From: Caenorhabditis remanei
Lineage: Eukaryota; Nematoda; Chromadorea; Rhabditida; Rhabditidae
Direction: 5' to 3'
Assembly (NCBI RefSeq): GCF_010183535.1
Contig: NC_071333.1
Coordinates: 13,514,587 to 13,578,586, forward strand
Length of the DNA stretch: 64,000 nucleotides
Each line of letters starts with the position of its first letter. The first letter of the stretch is position 1. A program made the translations under genes and the position numbers. The notes below the pieces were generated by a model, which searched no databases, was not told the DNA's origin, and worked only from the letters and a program-made list of their open reading frames with translations. Positions 36,877 to 54,075 of the stretch are shown piece after piece.

Positions 36877-39800
36877 CCAGACTGAAAAAGCTAATAGAAA
36901 CAAAAAGGAAAGCTTCTACGTTCGCCGTCCTAAGTACCACCATCGTGGTTCTTTTTTCCCAAAACGTATTTGTCACTCAATTACTATTGCGTGTGCAAAA
37001 AACTCTCGTATTTTGTCGCGTATGTTATCAACTTTGTTTTTCTTCACTTCCACACTTTTTCTTCCGGTTTTGACTTCACATTATTATAATGCCTTTTTTC
37101 ATTTGCAAGTTAGCACAAATTGATGACAAAAGAGGGAACCGAGCTAAAGAATTGAATGCAAAGCACATATATATTTCTACGTCAGGCCTATTTTTCGTGT
37201 CAGAACTTGTTTAATATTCAAAGAAAACCACAGGTCCAGTGAGAGAAATGGTTGCAAGATATGTCACTTTTAGAAGAAAAAAAAAGGGACAAACTATACA
37301 AGCGAGAATTTTAAGAAAGTTAGCTTAGTATATTGAAATAAATTATACGAGTTAAGTTTCCGCAAAACTAAATTTTAAAATAGGAAAGCAATGACTCGTT
37401 CATTTTAAGGTCAGCGTATATCATGTAGGATTTTGAAGTGCGAAAGTAAAATGAATTTAATTTCCTGATACGTATTTGAAGAGTCCGACAGACAAGCTTG
37501 ACTAAGTGAGGTCAGCAATTCATCTAATCCGCCCACTTTAAGACGTAGAGAGGAAACTCCTCGAATGATATAATTTAAGCGTTTTTTTCTCAGATATCAG
37601 ACAGAACACATGTAAGTCTGTTGAAGATGGGGAAGCCCTAATATTTGTTTTCACATAAGCAAAATATGGAACAGGACAGGGGTGGGAGTCAAAAATAAGT
37701 TAAAAATAAAATTGACTTGCTTCATTAACAGATCAATATTTTAATCTGTTCAATTCACTATAAATTGTTTGTAGTGACTGGAAAATCGACACCAATCTCA
37801 CTGCTAAACAGAAACCCTGAGGGTGTCAAGTCTTCTGTTTTAACGACATGAAGAGGGTGGATGTGTGAGCACAAATAAAAACTAGAAAACGAAAAAGAGA
37901 GAAAAAAACGAAATCCAAAACAGAAGTTTTTTGATGATAAACAATTGCTCATGAAATTTCAATTAGCACACAAACTTTTCTAGATCTCTAAGGACTAAAA
38001 TGCAATGTTTTGAAAATCACAAAAAGTTTTCGTTTCACACATTTCGAATCAATATAAAAAACCAAAAGAAAAATGTTTCCCTTGGGTTTATAAGTGGCTC
38101 ATAAAATGTGAAAACTTTCAACGTGAGCCACAGTTTGAAAATAAGGTGTGCAAGAACCAAAACAATTATAGGTAGTTATCTCATCTCGTGTTCTATGCAT
38201 TCTTAAAACATTCTTCAGCTCTTTACACCGAACAAATGAATGACACGACGATTAGGATGGAATTTGTTAGTGAGACGACTTTTTTCTTACCCCGAGATCT
38301 TATTTAGAGCAATGACGACCAAAAAGCGACTAGGTAATTACCATAGTTATAGACTTTCTCAGGCCACCCCGTATTAAAAATTTTTTTCAGCAATTTAAAA
38401 ATGAGTCAAACCGAAATTTATTTATTTTTATTTTTCTCAGGTAGTTAGCCAATCATACCTGGATCCGTAGAACCCTTCTGCCCTCAGTTGTTGGAACCGG
38501 AATCTTTGAGTAACGGTCTGCAATCCACATAATAAATAAAGTGACATGAGAATTATTTGGAAAAAAAAACAAGAGTTTTGAGATGTTTATAAGAAAAACC
38601 AATCAGAAAGTTAACAAAATTGGAATAAGAAGATCAACCATCAAAAATTTGAGCTACTAATTTAGTATACATTTATAATACAAATGTTCTAAAACCGTTT
38701 CTATTGTATGTTGTTTTATATTTTTATGTTACAGTTTTCATTCTTAATTGGCTTAGTTTCTCACAAAAAGGTAATACCCAATTTTAAACGTCAATTCGCG
38801 TACTCTGGAAATAGAATAACAAATAATTTCCTCGAAACGGCAATGTTCCTTGAACACACTTTTTATTGATACCAAAAGTTGTTTTCTATTCTTTACAGGA
38901 ACTGAATGCGTTTTAGTAGATGGATTAATTCTGGAAATGAAAACGAAATATTTGTCGTTGGAATGGCGAAAAACGATGGAATGCTCTTCTAACATTATTG
39001 TTTCAATTAGAGTCAGCCAAAACTAATTCGTTTGAGGCGGGGCTTGCGTTTTTTTTCTGGGAAGAAACTGACTTCTTGATTTTCGGTCATTCGGATAGGA
39101 GGGCAAACGAGAAATCACACAATTCCCGTTAAAGACAAAAGTCAAATTTCCGATCATTATGCATAGCAGGGAAGTTAACGAGCACTAGGTATCAAGTAAA
39201 GTGAGAATTACGTATTAGATATTCCGAAAGAGAGTTGTCCCCACCTCTAATTTGCAAGTTTAAGCGAATCGAATCACAAGAGGAAAGGAAAAGGTGTCGG
39301 AAGTGCGACAGCAATTTACGAAAAAGAGCAAAACGCTTTCTTTGAAATAAAATTATATACACTGAACCAACGCATTGAGCAATGATTTTTATGACGTTAA
39401 ATCAAGAAGACTAATGAGTGGTTACTCAAAAGTTACTCGGTAGAAAGATATGGTCATGAGATGAGAACAAAATACTTTTCTTATACTTTTCATCTTCTTT
39501 CCCTCGTTAAATGGCCAAACATATGACGCTAAGAAAGTAAGGTTATGACGAGGATTTTCGTTACGTTCAATGTCTCCAGATGATGATGTTTATTAGTTTA
39601 TTAGTCGCCCTGCCGTCACTAGAAAATGGTTGAAAACGAGAACAAGGAAGACGGGGAGTGCATCAAAATGAATGAAAAGGTAAGTAGTGGGCAGAGCATT
39701 TAGTTTCCAACCGACTTCCTTCAATTAAGAAATCCAACATCGTGGATAACAATGGGTACGTACATTCACTATTTGTCTTTTTGGCTTGGAAGAAATATGA

Positions 39801-41296
39801 AAAAAGTGGATGAAAGGGCTCGAAAATTCTGATGAGAAATTTATAAAAGAAGGATTGGCTCATTGTTTACGTATTCTAGTCGAAGATATATTAGTCATAT
39901 GTTTTCCAGACAGACTATGATTGGAAAGAGTCTATAACTTTGACAGAAACTTTTCATATTTTTAAAAACGTTGGAATCAGATTGAAAAGTTATCGTAAGT
40001 TATGTAAAAACAAGCTGGAAGTATCTAGAAACCCTATTTCAAGAAAATTGATATCGATGAATTTCAAGAATAACCTCCCATGGCATCTACTAATAACACA
40101 ACTCATTTCTACTAGTAGTATTCTTCTGCACGGCGTGGCATCTATTAATATTCAATAATCAAAATGTATACACTACTCACCGAAAATTACTGGCTATAAC
40201 AAGACGAAAGGTGTAAAATGAGAATATCGGATAGATGTCCTCCCCCTCTACTCTCTGTCTGCCGTTTTTCTCATTAGGATGAGAAATCATGGATAATGAT
40301 TATCAAATTTCATATAAGGCTTGTTGGTCACTAGAAGGAAAAAACATTGAAGGACTCTGAGAATATTTCCGTCTTACTGTTTCCTGAAGCATATCACATG
40401 CTGGAAATGCATATTGAAAATCTTATTATTGTTCCTGTCACCATTAATTTTAGACTGGAACACCAAAAGTACACAAGTAATAAAGTAAAGATCTAGACTA
40501 ACCTTGTTATATTTTATTATGAATATAAGAACCGGGCAAGAATAACAAGCTCAAATTTAGAGGTTCTCAAAAATGGACACCTAGAAAAAAGAGTGCATGA
40601 TAAAAACCAAGAAAAAACGAAATGAAAAAAATCTAAAATAAAGCAGAAAAAGCTAATATCAGGAAATGATGCTGCAACATGGAAAGATATCAAGTTTTTG
40701 TAGGATAAAAAAGACTGAAGGCCAAGTGAATTGGTTTACAAAATAAAATGAGAGTTTGGTTTAAACATGGTGAACTTTTTTAAATCTACGAAATATTTTA
40801 TGTTAGGGCACATGAACCACAATACAATGATCTTATTTGAAAAAATAAGAAAATCAATCGATCAGAATGCTCTTCTAAAAATAAATAGAAAAAAAGTTCT
40901 AGAGAAGTTCTCATTATGCAGAAAAGAAGTAAAAAAAGGCTGATTGATGATTAGCCTCAAAGATCCCAAAACGCGGAAGCAAGGTCAAAAAGAAGCGGGA
41001 ATGTAGAACTTCAAATGTCAGTCAAGTGTCTAAATGCATCCTGAGATACCGATGCGATGTATGTGAATCAACGACAGCTCCTGAAGGGAAGTAATGTAAA
41101 TTGCAGAAAAAGCGCGGTTGAATGTGTCAAACACACTTGTACGTAATGACTGGATGGAACCTGATATACTTTTTTTGTAGTATTAGTTGACAAGACAAGA
41201 AAAACATAGAAGGGAGGAAAATACGGAGAGCGAAAATTTTCCAGAAAAATTTCGCAGAAAAGTTTTTGCTTTTGTAGAATTTTCCGCATCAAACCT

Positions 41297-41338
41297 TGGG
41301 CACCAGACAACCAAGATCTGGGCACCAGACAACCAAGA
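41297..41338. repeat. 20-bp tandem duplication
   Basis: The 20-mer TGGGCACCAGACAACCAAGA at 41297-41316 is repeated exactly at 41319-41338, a period of 22. It lies in intergenic DNA. Confidence 0.85.
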
Positions 41339-44116
41339 GATTCAATTAATTTAATCAGATATTTTAATAAATTGAGTATAAATTTGTTTTTCCTTTATCT
41401 CATTTTGATTCTGAAAGTTATTTTGGAATACAATTTTTTGAATTATTATACTTATCAAAAAATTATTAATTCCATCAAAACTCTATTTTCGAAACTACAA
41501 GTGAAAAGACTTGTTCCTCGTAAAATATCCTGATGATCGATTTTGCTAAATCTGAAAATCTGGAAATAAGAAAATACATATCAAGCGTATATCTCGAAAC
41601 CTGAAGATTATGTTTCAGAACCACTTAGCGAGCTTCCGATGTGCATCCGTTTGTCCAATGACCACCGCTGAACTTCCGAATCGTGTCTTCAATTTGATAG
41701 AATTTTATCTGTGGAAAATAAAGTTTTCATATTTTCATTCCTAAACTTGGTATACTTCTATTAGTATGTTTTATTTTTAATGTTGACTCTTAATTTTTTT
41801 AGACTGTAAAAACAAGAAGAATTGTGAATTTAAAGAGAATTCTGTATAGAACTCAAGTAGGGATTAGCACCCAACTTCTCAACCATCCAAACAGTTTTTT
41901 TTTCTTGAATTTCTCAAACCTCCAAGCAAACATTACTCGGTTCCCTGTCAAACCTAACAAACTTTTCCTCCTACTTTTTCCTGCTTTTCCTTTTGAAATG
42001 TTTATCTATTGCAACTGTAGTCTTTCGTCCATGGGGTCAACTATTTTCTGTTCTATACACTATCGCTTCCTAGTTCAGACTAGAAAACAAGAACGTCATG
42101 TTCTTTTTTTCAGTCCAACATTTTTTCCTATCATCATCATAGTTCTACTGGTCAGTGCAGATTCAGATTAGCGAACATTCTGTGTCACTTCACGTTAGCG
42201 GAAACTTTTCAAAAAGACTTAAGAGAGAATGCTAATTGGCTAGAAGTCAATAAATTTGAAAGTTGTAAAAAATGAATCTACATCGAATGGAATAATACAA
42301 AACTGGTATTTGCAAAAATGATATTTCCGGATATTCCTAATCTTACATTTTTAGTCTTAGAAACGTTTCAAGTTTGTCCCGGTGTACCCAATGCAATTTT
42401 TGTTGTTTCCGAAGCGTGGGCTTACAGAAAATATTTTTAGTGTGCAAAGTCCACGTTCTTATCAAAACATTTGTCAATCTTGCTCCTGTTGTAAGTTGTG
42501 AAAATATCGAATTTTTTCAAAAAAAAAACTTGGGAACAGAGAAACAAACATTTCTGATAAACTGTGTTGTGTCAAACAGAGCTTCAAAAATATACAGAAT
42601 GCTGTTTTTTTTTAAATTACTTGACTGAAAATTAATTTAAATCTTGTCATCTTAATTTTGAGAACTCGTTGGATAGAAAATGTTGGCTAGAAAAATAATG
42701 GGATGACACACACTGCTTCACTCACTTGCTGGCTTATTTAGAAAATGCATTACTTTTCTTTCGGATGTTGTTTACAGCTCTTTATAAATTGTTATCCAAA
42801 TTTTTATTCTCATTCATTCAGATTTTAAGTATACTCATTTTAGTCTTCAACCTATCCATGATGTTCTGATCATCATAACTTTTGATTACCCAATATCCTG
42901 TGGGTCGTCTCAACACTCACTTTGTATTGCCCCCAAAATAACAATAAAACTCAAATTTGTTTCGGGAAGAAGAAAAATCTGCTCTCGGGAGGGAACCAGT
43001 TAAACATATCCGGGGCGGTCCGTCATTTTCTTTCCCAAAGATCAGTTGGAAGCGGCGTTTTAAAAATTGAACTGCACAAGTGTAAGAATTCATATCATAC
43101 TCGGATATTCTTGACATTCCTCTGTGTCACTGATCTTCGCGTTTAAGCGGAAGGATCTGATGGTTGATGAATGGATGCTCTTGCCCTCCTCATCACAACT
43201 GACAATATCTCTCAAAACTTTGTTCATTCTTATCTTCTTCTTCTCATTTTCATCTATTTATCTATCTTTCACCCCATCAAATTAAAACTTACGTCGTGTT
43301 TCAAATCAATTGAAACACACATTAATGAATTGAATTACCTCATAAATTATTTCGTTTTTTTTTCTTTTGAACTGAATATTTTGGAATTGAAACTTAAAAT
43401 AAGTCTTCCGGAACGGTGTTTCTCTTGGAGAGTACAGTTGAATAGGATCCTCCCTATTTCGGGAATTTCAAACTCATAGTACATAGTTCATATTTCATAT
43501 TTCACTACATTCCCCCTATATAATGACTGCAAAAAACCAAATTTTCTGTCAATGCTTCATAAAGAACGGTCATAACTCAAACCGCCATAATTTCAAATGC
43601 TTATCAGTAAAGTTTATCACTATCTACGTCTTTTGTAACTCGAAACTAAATTTCCCCCCGTTTTTTTGCAATGGAAAACCAAAGATCTACGCCTTGTGAC
43701 AGTTACATGACCCTCATTAGAAAATTAAGCGAAAGAGAAGGTTTTTTTCAATCTCAAATTTCAATGAACATGATCTTATCCTCTTTCTTGAGGTCGCCAA
43801 CAAAAAAGAAGATGAGGGTCCTCCTCTTGAGACGAATAGACACATTTTCTTCTGCTTTTCTTGCTTACTACAACAGATTCTATATTGTTGCCATCTTCAA
43901 ATTTGATATTCAGAACCGGCGGGAAATCAAACTCAATTTATTTTGTGGCTTTTTTTTTTGAAGATTTCAAAGATTTGAATACGTCTGACCCCTCCTTTTA
44001 CTCTTTCTCTTCTTTTCACACATCCATTTTATATACATCATTTGTTTTATTTTACAGGAGGCCAACTTTTTCTCACTTGGAAAAAAAAACTTGGAACACC
44101 AACACCACCTGCTTCC

Positions 44117-45788
44117 ATGTCGTCGCATCTGCTTGTTTTATCTTTGCTCCTGGCATTGCTTGCAGGTGGGTTGTCTCGTTGTGATGAAGAAGATATCCAA
44201 TTAATACTTGTCTGGCACAAACGGCACATAAGAGCACAACACATACACTTAAGAGTACTTATTATGTTTCAGTTGTTCATTGTGGCCCCGGAGCAGACCA
44301 CGGATGGGGGTACGACGAAGACAATGGACCTGACACTTGGCAAGGAAAGTGTCAGAATCACTTGAAGCAGGTTTGAATTTTGAAGTTGTAACTTTGGGTA
44401 GATGGGTTGAAACGATCAATCAAAATGACACAAAGTGTACCTATGGCAAAAAAGAAATAGTGTTCGAAGTTTGGAGAAACCCATCAATCACAAAATTAAG
44501 CGGGTTTTCTTTGATGAGAACACATTCTTTGATTCTTATCTTTTCGTTATGTTTTTTGAATTTTCAATTGAAAGAAACACACCAAGGGTTTGGAATTCAC
44601 AATCGGAACACGAAACTTTTGAATCAACTACGTAACCGTTTTCAGTTCTGTTCCAATGATCAGTTCCTACCGGCTATTTCTATCTGACCATGCACTAGTT
44701 TTAGAACAGAAACTGCAAAACACAGTTCTCTTTTTTCAGTCGCCAATTGATATTCGTGCACCCGATGTTGACTATGCCCTCCTCCACCGCATGCATTTCC
44801 TGAACTATGATATGGATGGAAAGATTGAATTGAGTAACACCGGGAGAACATGTGAGTTTCAAAGTGAAAAAAAGAAAATGGAACAGGAGAAGAAAGTGAA
44901 AATGATTGATCATTCGTATATTCAGTGTTTGCCGGAGGATTTGAAAGCTGGCAACAAAAACAACCAATGATCCAAGGAGGGGGATTGAAGCATAGATACA
45001 AGTTGGTTCAATTCCATTTGCATTGGGGACAGAACGACGCTGTTGGATCGGAACACGCTTTGGGATCGTTGCATTATCCAGCTGAGGTTGGTTGATTCTT
45101 CCAAATCTAAAAGTTTGATCGAAAGTGTTTCCAGTTGCATTTGGTACATGTTCGTGAGGGTTTGACACTCAAGGAAGCACTAACTCGTCCTGATGGATTG
45201 GCTGTAGTCGGAGTGTTCCTTGCAAAAACCAATGATCCTGTTGCCAATAACTTCTCCCCGATCTCTGAAAGACTTCATGACGTCAGACATTCTGGAAACA
45301 AGACTGAAATCAAAAACTTCCGCACAAAATATGTCCTTCCATTTGACACGGAAGCATTCTATCGTTATGAGGGAAGTCTCACCACCCCGGATTGCAGTGA
45401 AGCGGTTGTGTGGACAGTGCTCGCTGAGCCAGTGGCTATTTCCAGTCATCAGGTGAGTAATAAATTCAATTCTTGTTTTTCTCATTCATCTTTAATTTCC
45501 ATCATTCCACTTCAATGAGGTAATTCTCAATATGAAGACCATCCTGAATACCCACCCTCTCTACACGCCACAACTAATTTGTACTTTCAGCTTCACCTCC
45601 TCCGTCAATTGCATAACAAGGAGCTCGTCAAGTCCGACAAGAACTACCGCCCACTTCAGCCATTGAACGGTCGACGCATCCAATACAGACCAAGCAAATT
45701 GGATCGTGCTATGATTTGCTCATCGGCTGCAACCACTTTGACTATCTTCTCAACTGTATTTGCTTTTTTCATGACAATGATTTATTAG
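44117..45788 (+). CDS. cah-5: alpha-carbonic anhydrase, membrane-anchored, probable CAH-5
   Basis: Six exons (44117-44165, 44273-44370, 44740-44851, 44926-45086, 45135-45452, 45591-45788) give about 311 residues. A signal peptide ([17 protein letters not shown]) is followed by a full alpha-CA domain: [20 protein letters not shown], the first two zinc histidines in VQFHLHWG, the third in ELHLVHV, and the ring-wall segment [18 protein letters not shown]. The C-terminus is a hydrophobic tail ([18 protein letters not shown]), suiting a GPI signal or TM anchor, so the enzyme should act outside the cell on CO2/bicarbonate. Odd point: in SNTGRTLF the residue equivalent to the proton-shuttle His64 is Arg, which usually means slower turnover. 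The name follows recalled linkage of cah-5 (R173.1) and flp-26 (R173.4) in C. elegans. Confidence 0.9.
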
Positions 45789-48502
45789 ATATGATCTCTT
45801 AGCCTGTACAATTCTTATTGCTTTTTCTCTCTTTTTTCTCTCTCCCATTTCATTTACTGATTATTGCATTTCAAAAAGTCATAAAACTTTGTTTATGTGA
45901 ACTTCCTGTCCCTAAGAGAACTACACTTTTTGTTAAAAACGGCAATTTCTGATTCAAATTTTTGACTTGGCAAGTCCCTGAAGATAAACAATTTAGGCCA
46001 TTAGTTACCATGTCACTTGTAATTCAATTCTTTCAAATATTACTAGTGGTTCTATTTTTCAAGAAGTTATAGCAAAACACACGCATGTACATAATTCTAT
46101 TTTTCAAAGATTTTGATTCCGATCGCTGCCCACTTTGTGTTTGTTTCTTTTCGTATTTCCAATCCTACGTAAACCACTTTCAGAATAAAAACACAACCTA
46201 GCAGACGAAATTCGAACTAGCCAGTGGAGGCGGTCGAGAAATAAAATGTGTTTGTACTAAGAAAACAGGTAATTCAATATTCATGATCTCGGTTTACAAT
46301 TAAAGCTCATCAAAGTGGTGTGGGAAATGCACATACCACCAGCTACATCATTTTGTTACATTCTAGTGCTGCTGCCGTTTTTTTTTGATTGACTAGAGAG
46401 AATTTATAAAGGAACCTTACCATTCCATTTTTCTATTTTTACTATTTTTTTCAATGGATTGCTGGAAGATTCTCATTTCTCTTGTAGGCTATTTAACTCT
46501 TGGCAATCCTATGTAATTGATAATCTTTGAGTTGTTTTTTTTCTCAATGAGGGCAATCAATTGCCAATGAGGGCAATTGAGCCAACTCATCAAAGTGCAG
46601 AAAAAACCTCAATTTTTATTTCTCTTGACATCATCCCCTACTCTTTTTTTGCTTCCAGTTTTTTAATGAAGAAAGCTTTTTCTGCAAAAAACCAATATTC
46701 CAGAATCTGAAGTAAAGCGTGAAAGCGTAAAACTCATAAACTCATAACTTTTGGGTTTTTTGCAGTATTGGGAAAACTAATAAAGTTTGGATAGGTCGTT
46801 ACTCTGAAGTACCCCCTAAAGTCTTTTCTATTTCTTGTTTTAAGATATGCTTTTTCAGAAAAGCGTGGTATGACTCCGGTCCCACCGCCGTGACCGGTGC
46901 CAGCAAAAATTAAAGAAAACTGATTTTATTTTTAAGTTTCTCGGCAACTGGTACAGTTGAGAGGCTGTAAAACGAAAAATGTTGTGTTTTTGAATTTTAT
47001 TGTTCTTCATGTCAAAATTCTCAGAGCTGTTCCAAACATTTCTTGAAGACTCACGTTTTTTCTCTTGCATTGTTAGATCAGACCTTGCATATCTGACATC
47101 AGTTCTTAAATTACTCCCGAAATCATATCAACTTTCTAGTTTGACTCCTATTAGTCAATAACATTTGACCGTGATGGGAATACTAACTTCCCACCCAAAG
47201 CCTTTCTCATCAATTTCAATTCTGGAACTAAGGTGACAGACAGATCAAAGGTGTCAAAATAGAATCGAAACTTATGACGAACATACATTCAATTTGATTA
47301 GGCTGACAAAAACACGTGTACTCTCCAGCATTACACCCACCGTCTCCTATGATATTATTTTGTAGATCCTGTCTGACTCATTGATCACTTTCTCTATATT
47401 ATTCGTTTTTTTTTTCATTAAAGTTGAGTATCCGGACCATTCTGAAACCCTATACTTATTCCTGCATATCAATCTACAAATCAAATAAGTTGTCGGGATT
47501 CCGGAACCTCATTATTGTGAAATGCTGGAAGGCGATTTCCGCTCGTTTACAGCATAAACTCATAAAATTTTATGAGCCAAACGTCATCCTCAAACCGTAG
47601 AATGCCAACCACCTTTTGTTCGTTTTATGGACCAAAATGCGCAGCTCTTCATCCATTTCCGGGTAATGCCAAAACGGGAGCCGGTGGGAGGAGCGGCGCG
47701 GTTTGTCATGATCGGTTGGTATGCTCCACCTACTTCTTCCAATTTTATTTCGTATAGAAACTGCTAATTTTCTCGTCATTCTTCATTCTGCTCCTCCTCC
47801 TCTCAGTCCCTTATGTGGAATCATTTGAATTCTTTCCGAGAAACAATTCGTGATGAGAACTCTCTTCATTCTTTTAATTTTTCTTCTGCTGAAGTGAACA
47901 CTTTGTTAAGAACCTAGTTGGAATTAGTTAGCTTCCTTTGCGTTGGGTACTAGTGGACGGAGCAGAAAATAAAGATCTGACGTTTCCCTGCCCTACTTTA
48001 CTCACTTCTATTTTTTCTCACCCACAACAAAAAGTAAAAAGTGCGACTTTTACTCATTTTCGAGTTTAGCTGTCGGCACAGACATATCTCTCGGATGTTT
48101 TAATTAACCGCTCTCGGAGAAAAAAGGACAAAAGTGAAGTCTCTAGTTAGAAATTGACTAAGATCTCCCGTCTAGATCCATTGAAAATTTTCTTCGTTGT
48201 TCTTTTGTTCTTATTTCGGACTATTATCCAGGAAGTAAAATTAGGACTTGGATCAAGACATGTTCATTTATTAAAACACTAGTTTTCCGGAAGTATTGAA
48301 ACCAAAATTAAAACGGAAAGAAGCCCCGAATCGTAAAGTTGCAAAAGGAGATGCGTTCCTCAAAACAAATCCTCTTTTTCCATTGAATATTCAACGTTTT
48401 ACTATTTACCTTCCCAATTCTTACAACTGCTCGCTGACCTTTATTTCTCACGTCTTTGTTATTTTTTCAGGTAACACATAAAGAACACTTCCAGCTCTTA
48501 CA
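45789..48502. other. intergenic region between cah-5 and flp-26
   Basis: This holds the 3' UTR of cah-5 (a candidate AATAAA at 46184) and the promoter region of flp-26. A short repeat around 46545-46578 has two copies of CAATGAGGGCAAT. A GC-richer island at 47600-47720 has a frame on each strand but no splice support. A TTTTCAG acceptor at about 48470 starts the flp-26 leader. Confidence 0.55.
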
Positions 48503-48848
48503 ATGAAGGCTATGTTCGTTCTCGCCATTCTTCTCGGCTCCATCGTCGCCATCAGCGCTTTCCGTCTTCCATTCCAGGTACTAACACTTTGATGATTTTG
48601 ATTTTGTATTATACTAAAGGCACTTTTTGGTTGACCAGTTTTCACGAGTATAATAGTTTTTGCAGTTCTTCGGATCAAACGAAGATTTCAACAGCGGACT
48701 CGCAAAGCGCAACTACTATGAATCGAAGCCGTACAAGCGCGAGTTCAACGCCGATGATCTGACTCTCCGCTTTGGAAAACGTGGTGGAGCTGGTGACACA
48801 CTAGCGTTTTCACCGGACATGCTTTCGCTCCGTTTTGGAAAGAAATAA
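48503..48848 (+). CDS. flp-26: FMRFamide-like neuropeptide precursor FLP-26
   Basis: Two exons (48503-48577 and 48666-48848) encode 85 residues. The signal peptide is MKAMFVLAILLGSIVAISA. KR sites then divide the precursor into a spacer (FRLPFQFFGSNEDFNSGLA), NYYESKPY, EFNADDLTLRFG and GGAGDTLAFSPDMLSLRFG, the last closed by KK before the stop. The last two would be amidated at the Gly to give RFamides that act on peptide GPCRs. C. elegans FLP-26, as I recall it, differs in only a few residues (for example EP where this has DT). AATAAA lies at 48981. Cah-5 lies 2.7 kb upstream on the same strand. Confidence 0.95.
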
Positions 48849-50223
48849 TCTTCAATTGGAAATGTTCATAATGACAGCTATATTGATATAATCTCTATCT
48901 TTTTAACTCTCACTCGCTCTCTTTATTATTCTCCCTTTCTTTTCTCTTGAATGGTTGGACGACGCCTAGTTACGATACCCAATAAAGTTAAAATTGTTAT
49001 GTGCTCACTTATGGTACATTGATTTTTCAGATTTTTCAGAATCTTACACAACTTTGTGGTCAAATTCGAAAACGGAGTAAAAACTGACAACAGAACCTCT
49101 GGAGGTCGTAAGTTTGGAATCATTCCAAATTGCTAACAGGTATTATGGACAGGTTGAATAGGCATATATCAAATATTTTTTTGTGCTCGTCACAACTGCC
49201 GCTGAGAAAACCGTTTTACTGAAAGAATGGCTTCAAAAGAAGTGAAACTTTGAGATGGTCTTTCACAGCGGAAATCACAAGCACAAAACAAACAACTGGA
49301 ATATGCCTATTCAAGTTACTCATTAATACCTGATAGGAATTTGGATCGATTCCAAACTTGCGACCCCCCGAAGTTCTCTTGTGAAACAGCTCGAAACTAC
49401 AAAAAAAGAACGAACAAAAGATATATGCTCATTTACAAAAAATATTTGTTTTTAGATGTAAGTTTTTGTTTAAACAACTAGAACCTGTATTTTCTAAAAC
49501 GCGTATATTTCCAACCTTATAAAAATTCTAAAGCATTTTCTATACTACTGTTTTTGTTAGCTGTTCTCAGAAAAACTATTGTTCAAACTCCATGAACAAT
49601 TCGTTTTTTTTGGAGTTCCGATCTTCAGCCTCATACATCTTTTTAGTATTCAAGTCATGCCATAAGTCATTCACCATCGAGGAAATACAGCGGAAAGTAT
49701 CTAGAAAAAAGTCACGTTATGTGTCCACTGAAAACTTTCTAACATGAGTTTTGAAACTTCAGTTTTTTTCAATAACTCACTTTATTGAGCCTCAAAAATA
49801 TGTATAACACATCTGAAGGAAAACAAAGAAAGGAAAGTTAAGAAATAAGAAATAGAGCACCGCAAACAATTGAATATCAAAGGGATGAAGAATAGTTCAG
49901 AAATGAATGAAAGAACATAATTATAATTATCGAGCTGTAATTATGACAATTAATTGGATATTGATGAACTGTAAGTAATTGAGCTCCATGACGAAATTTC
50001 AGAAAGAATTTGGTGGGAATTTTAAAAAAATTATGAAAGATTAGTCTGGATGAGAAAGCAAAAAACATCATTGTTAACAACTGGGAATAGTCACAAAAAT
50101 CGACTCATAGATTGGGGCAAATATTCAATGGATATGAGAGGGGAAGATTTTAAATTCAAGGAAAGAATAACATTCTGAGAAGGGCAGAAAAGGGGAAATA
50201 CCAGAAAAAAACTAGAAAAGTGT
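48849..50223. other. intergenic region between flp-26 and the cholinesterase-like gene
   Basis: The two genes converge here. It contains the flp-26 polyadenylation signal, a large inverted-repeat element (49093-49376) and AT-rich sequence without exons. Confidence 0.6.
49093..49376. mobile_element. palindromic MITE-like element with about 75-bp arms
   Basis: The left arm starting GAACCTCTGGAGGTCGTAAG is matched by the reverse complement of the right arm ending at 49376 (GAACTTCGGGGGGTCGCAAG), and the similarity continues inward through TTTGGAATC..TCCAAATT to GAATAGGCATAT. The arms differ at about a fifth of positions, so the insertion is not recent. There is no coding frame inside. I see no clear target duplication. 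Confidence 0.7.

Positions 50224-54075
<3,852 letters not shown>

Larger units (their letters stand above)
32593..44116. other. long gene-free region upstream of the receptor and of cah-5
   Basis: About 11.5 kb with no exon I can support on either strand. The many open frames are short and carry stop-rich, low-complexity peptides. It contains a CTGGTT hexamer repeated four times (36853-36876) and a 20-bp tandem duplication (41297-41338). The last part, from a TTTTACAG acceptor at about 44058, is the 5' leader of cah-5. Aminergic receptor genes in worms often use distant alternative promoters and 5' exons, so part of this could be octr-1 regulatory DNA. Confidence 0.5.

Noticed and set aside
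44701..45168. 155-codon minus-strand frame
   Set aside because: Antisense shadow of carbonic anhydrase exons.
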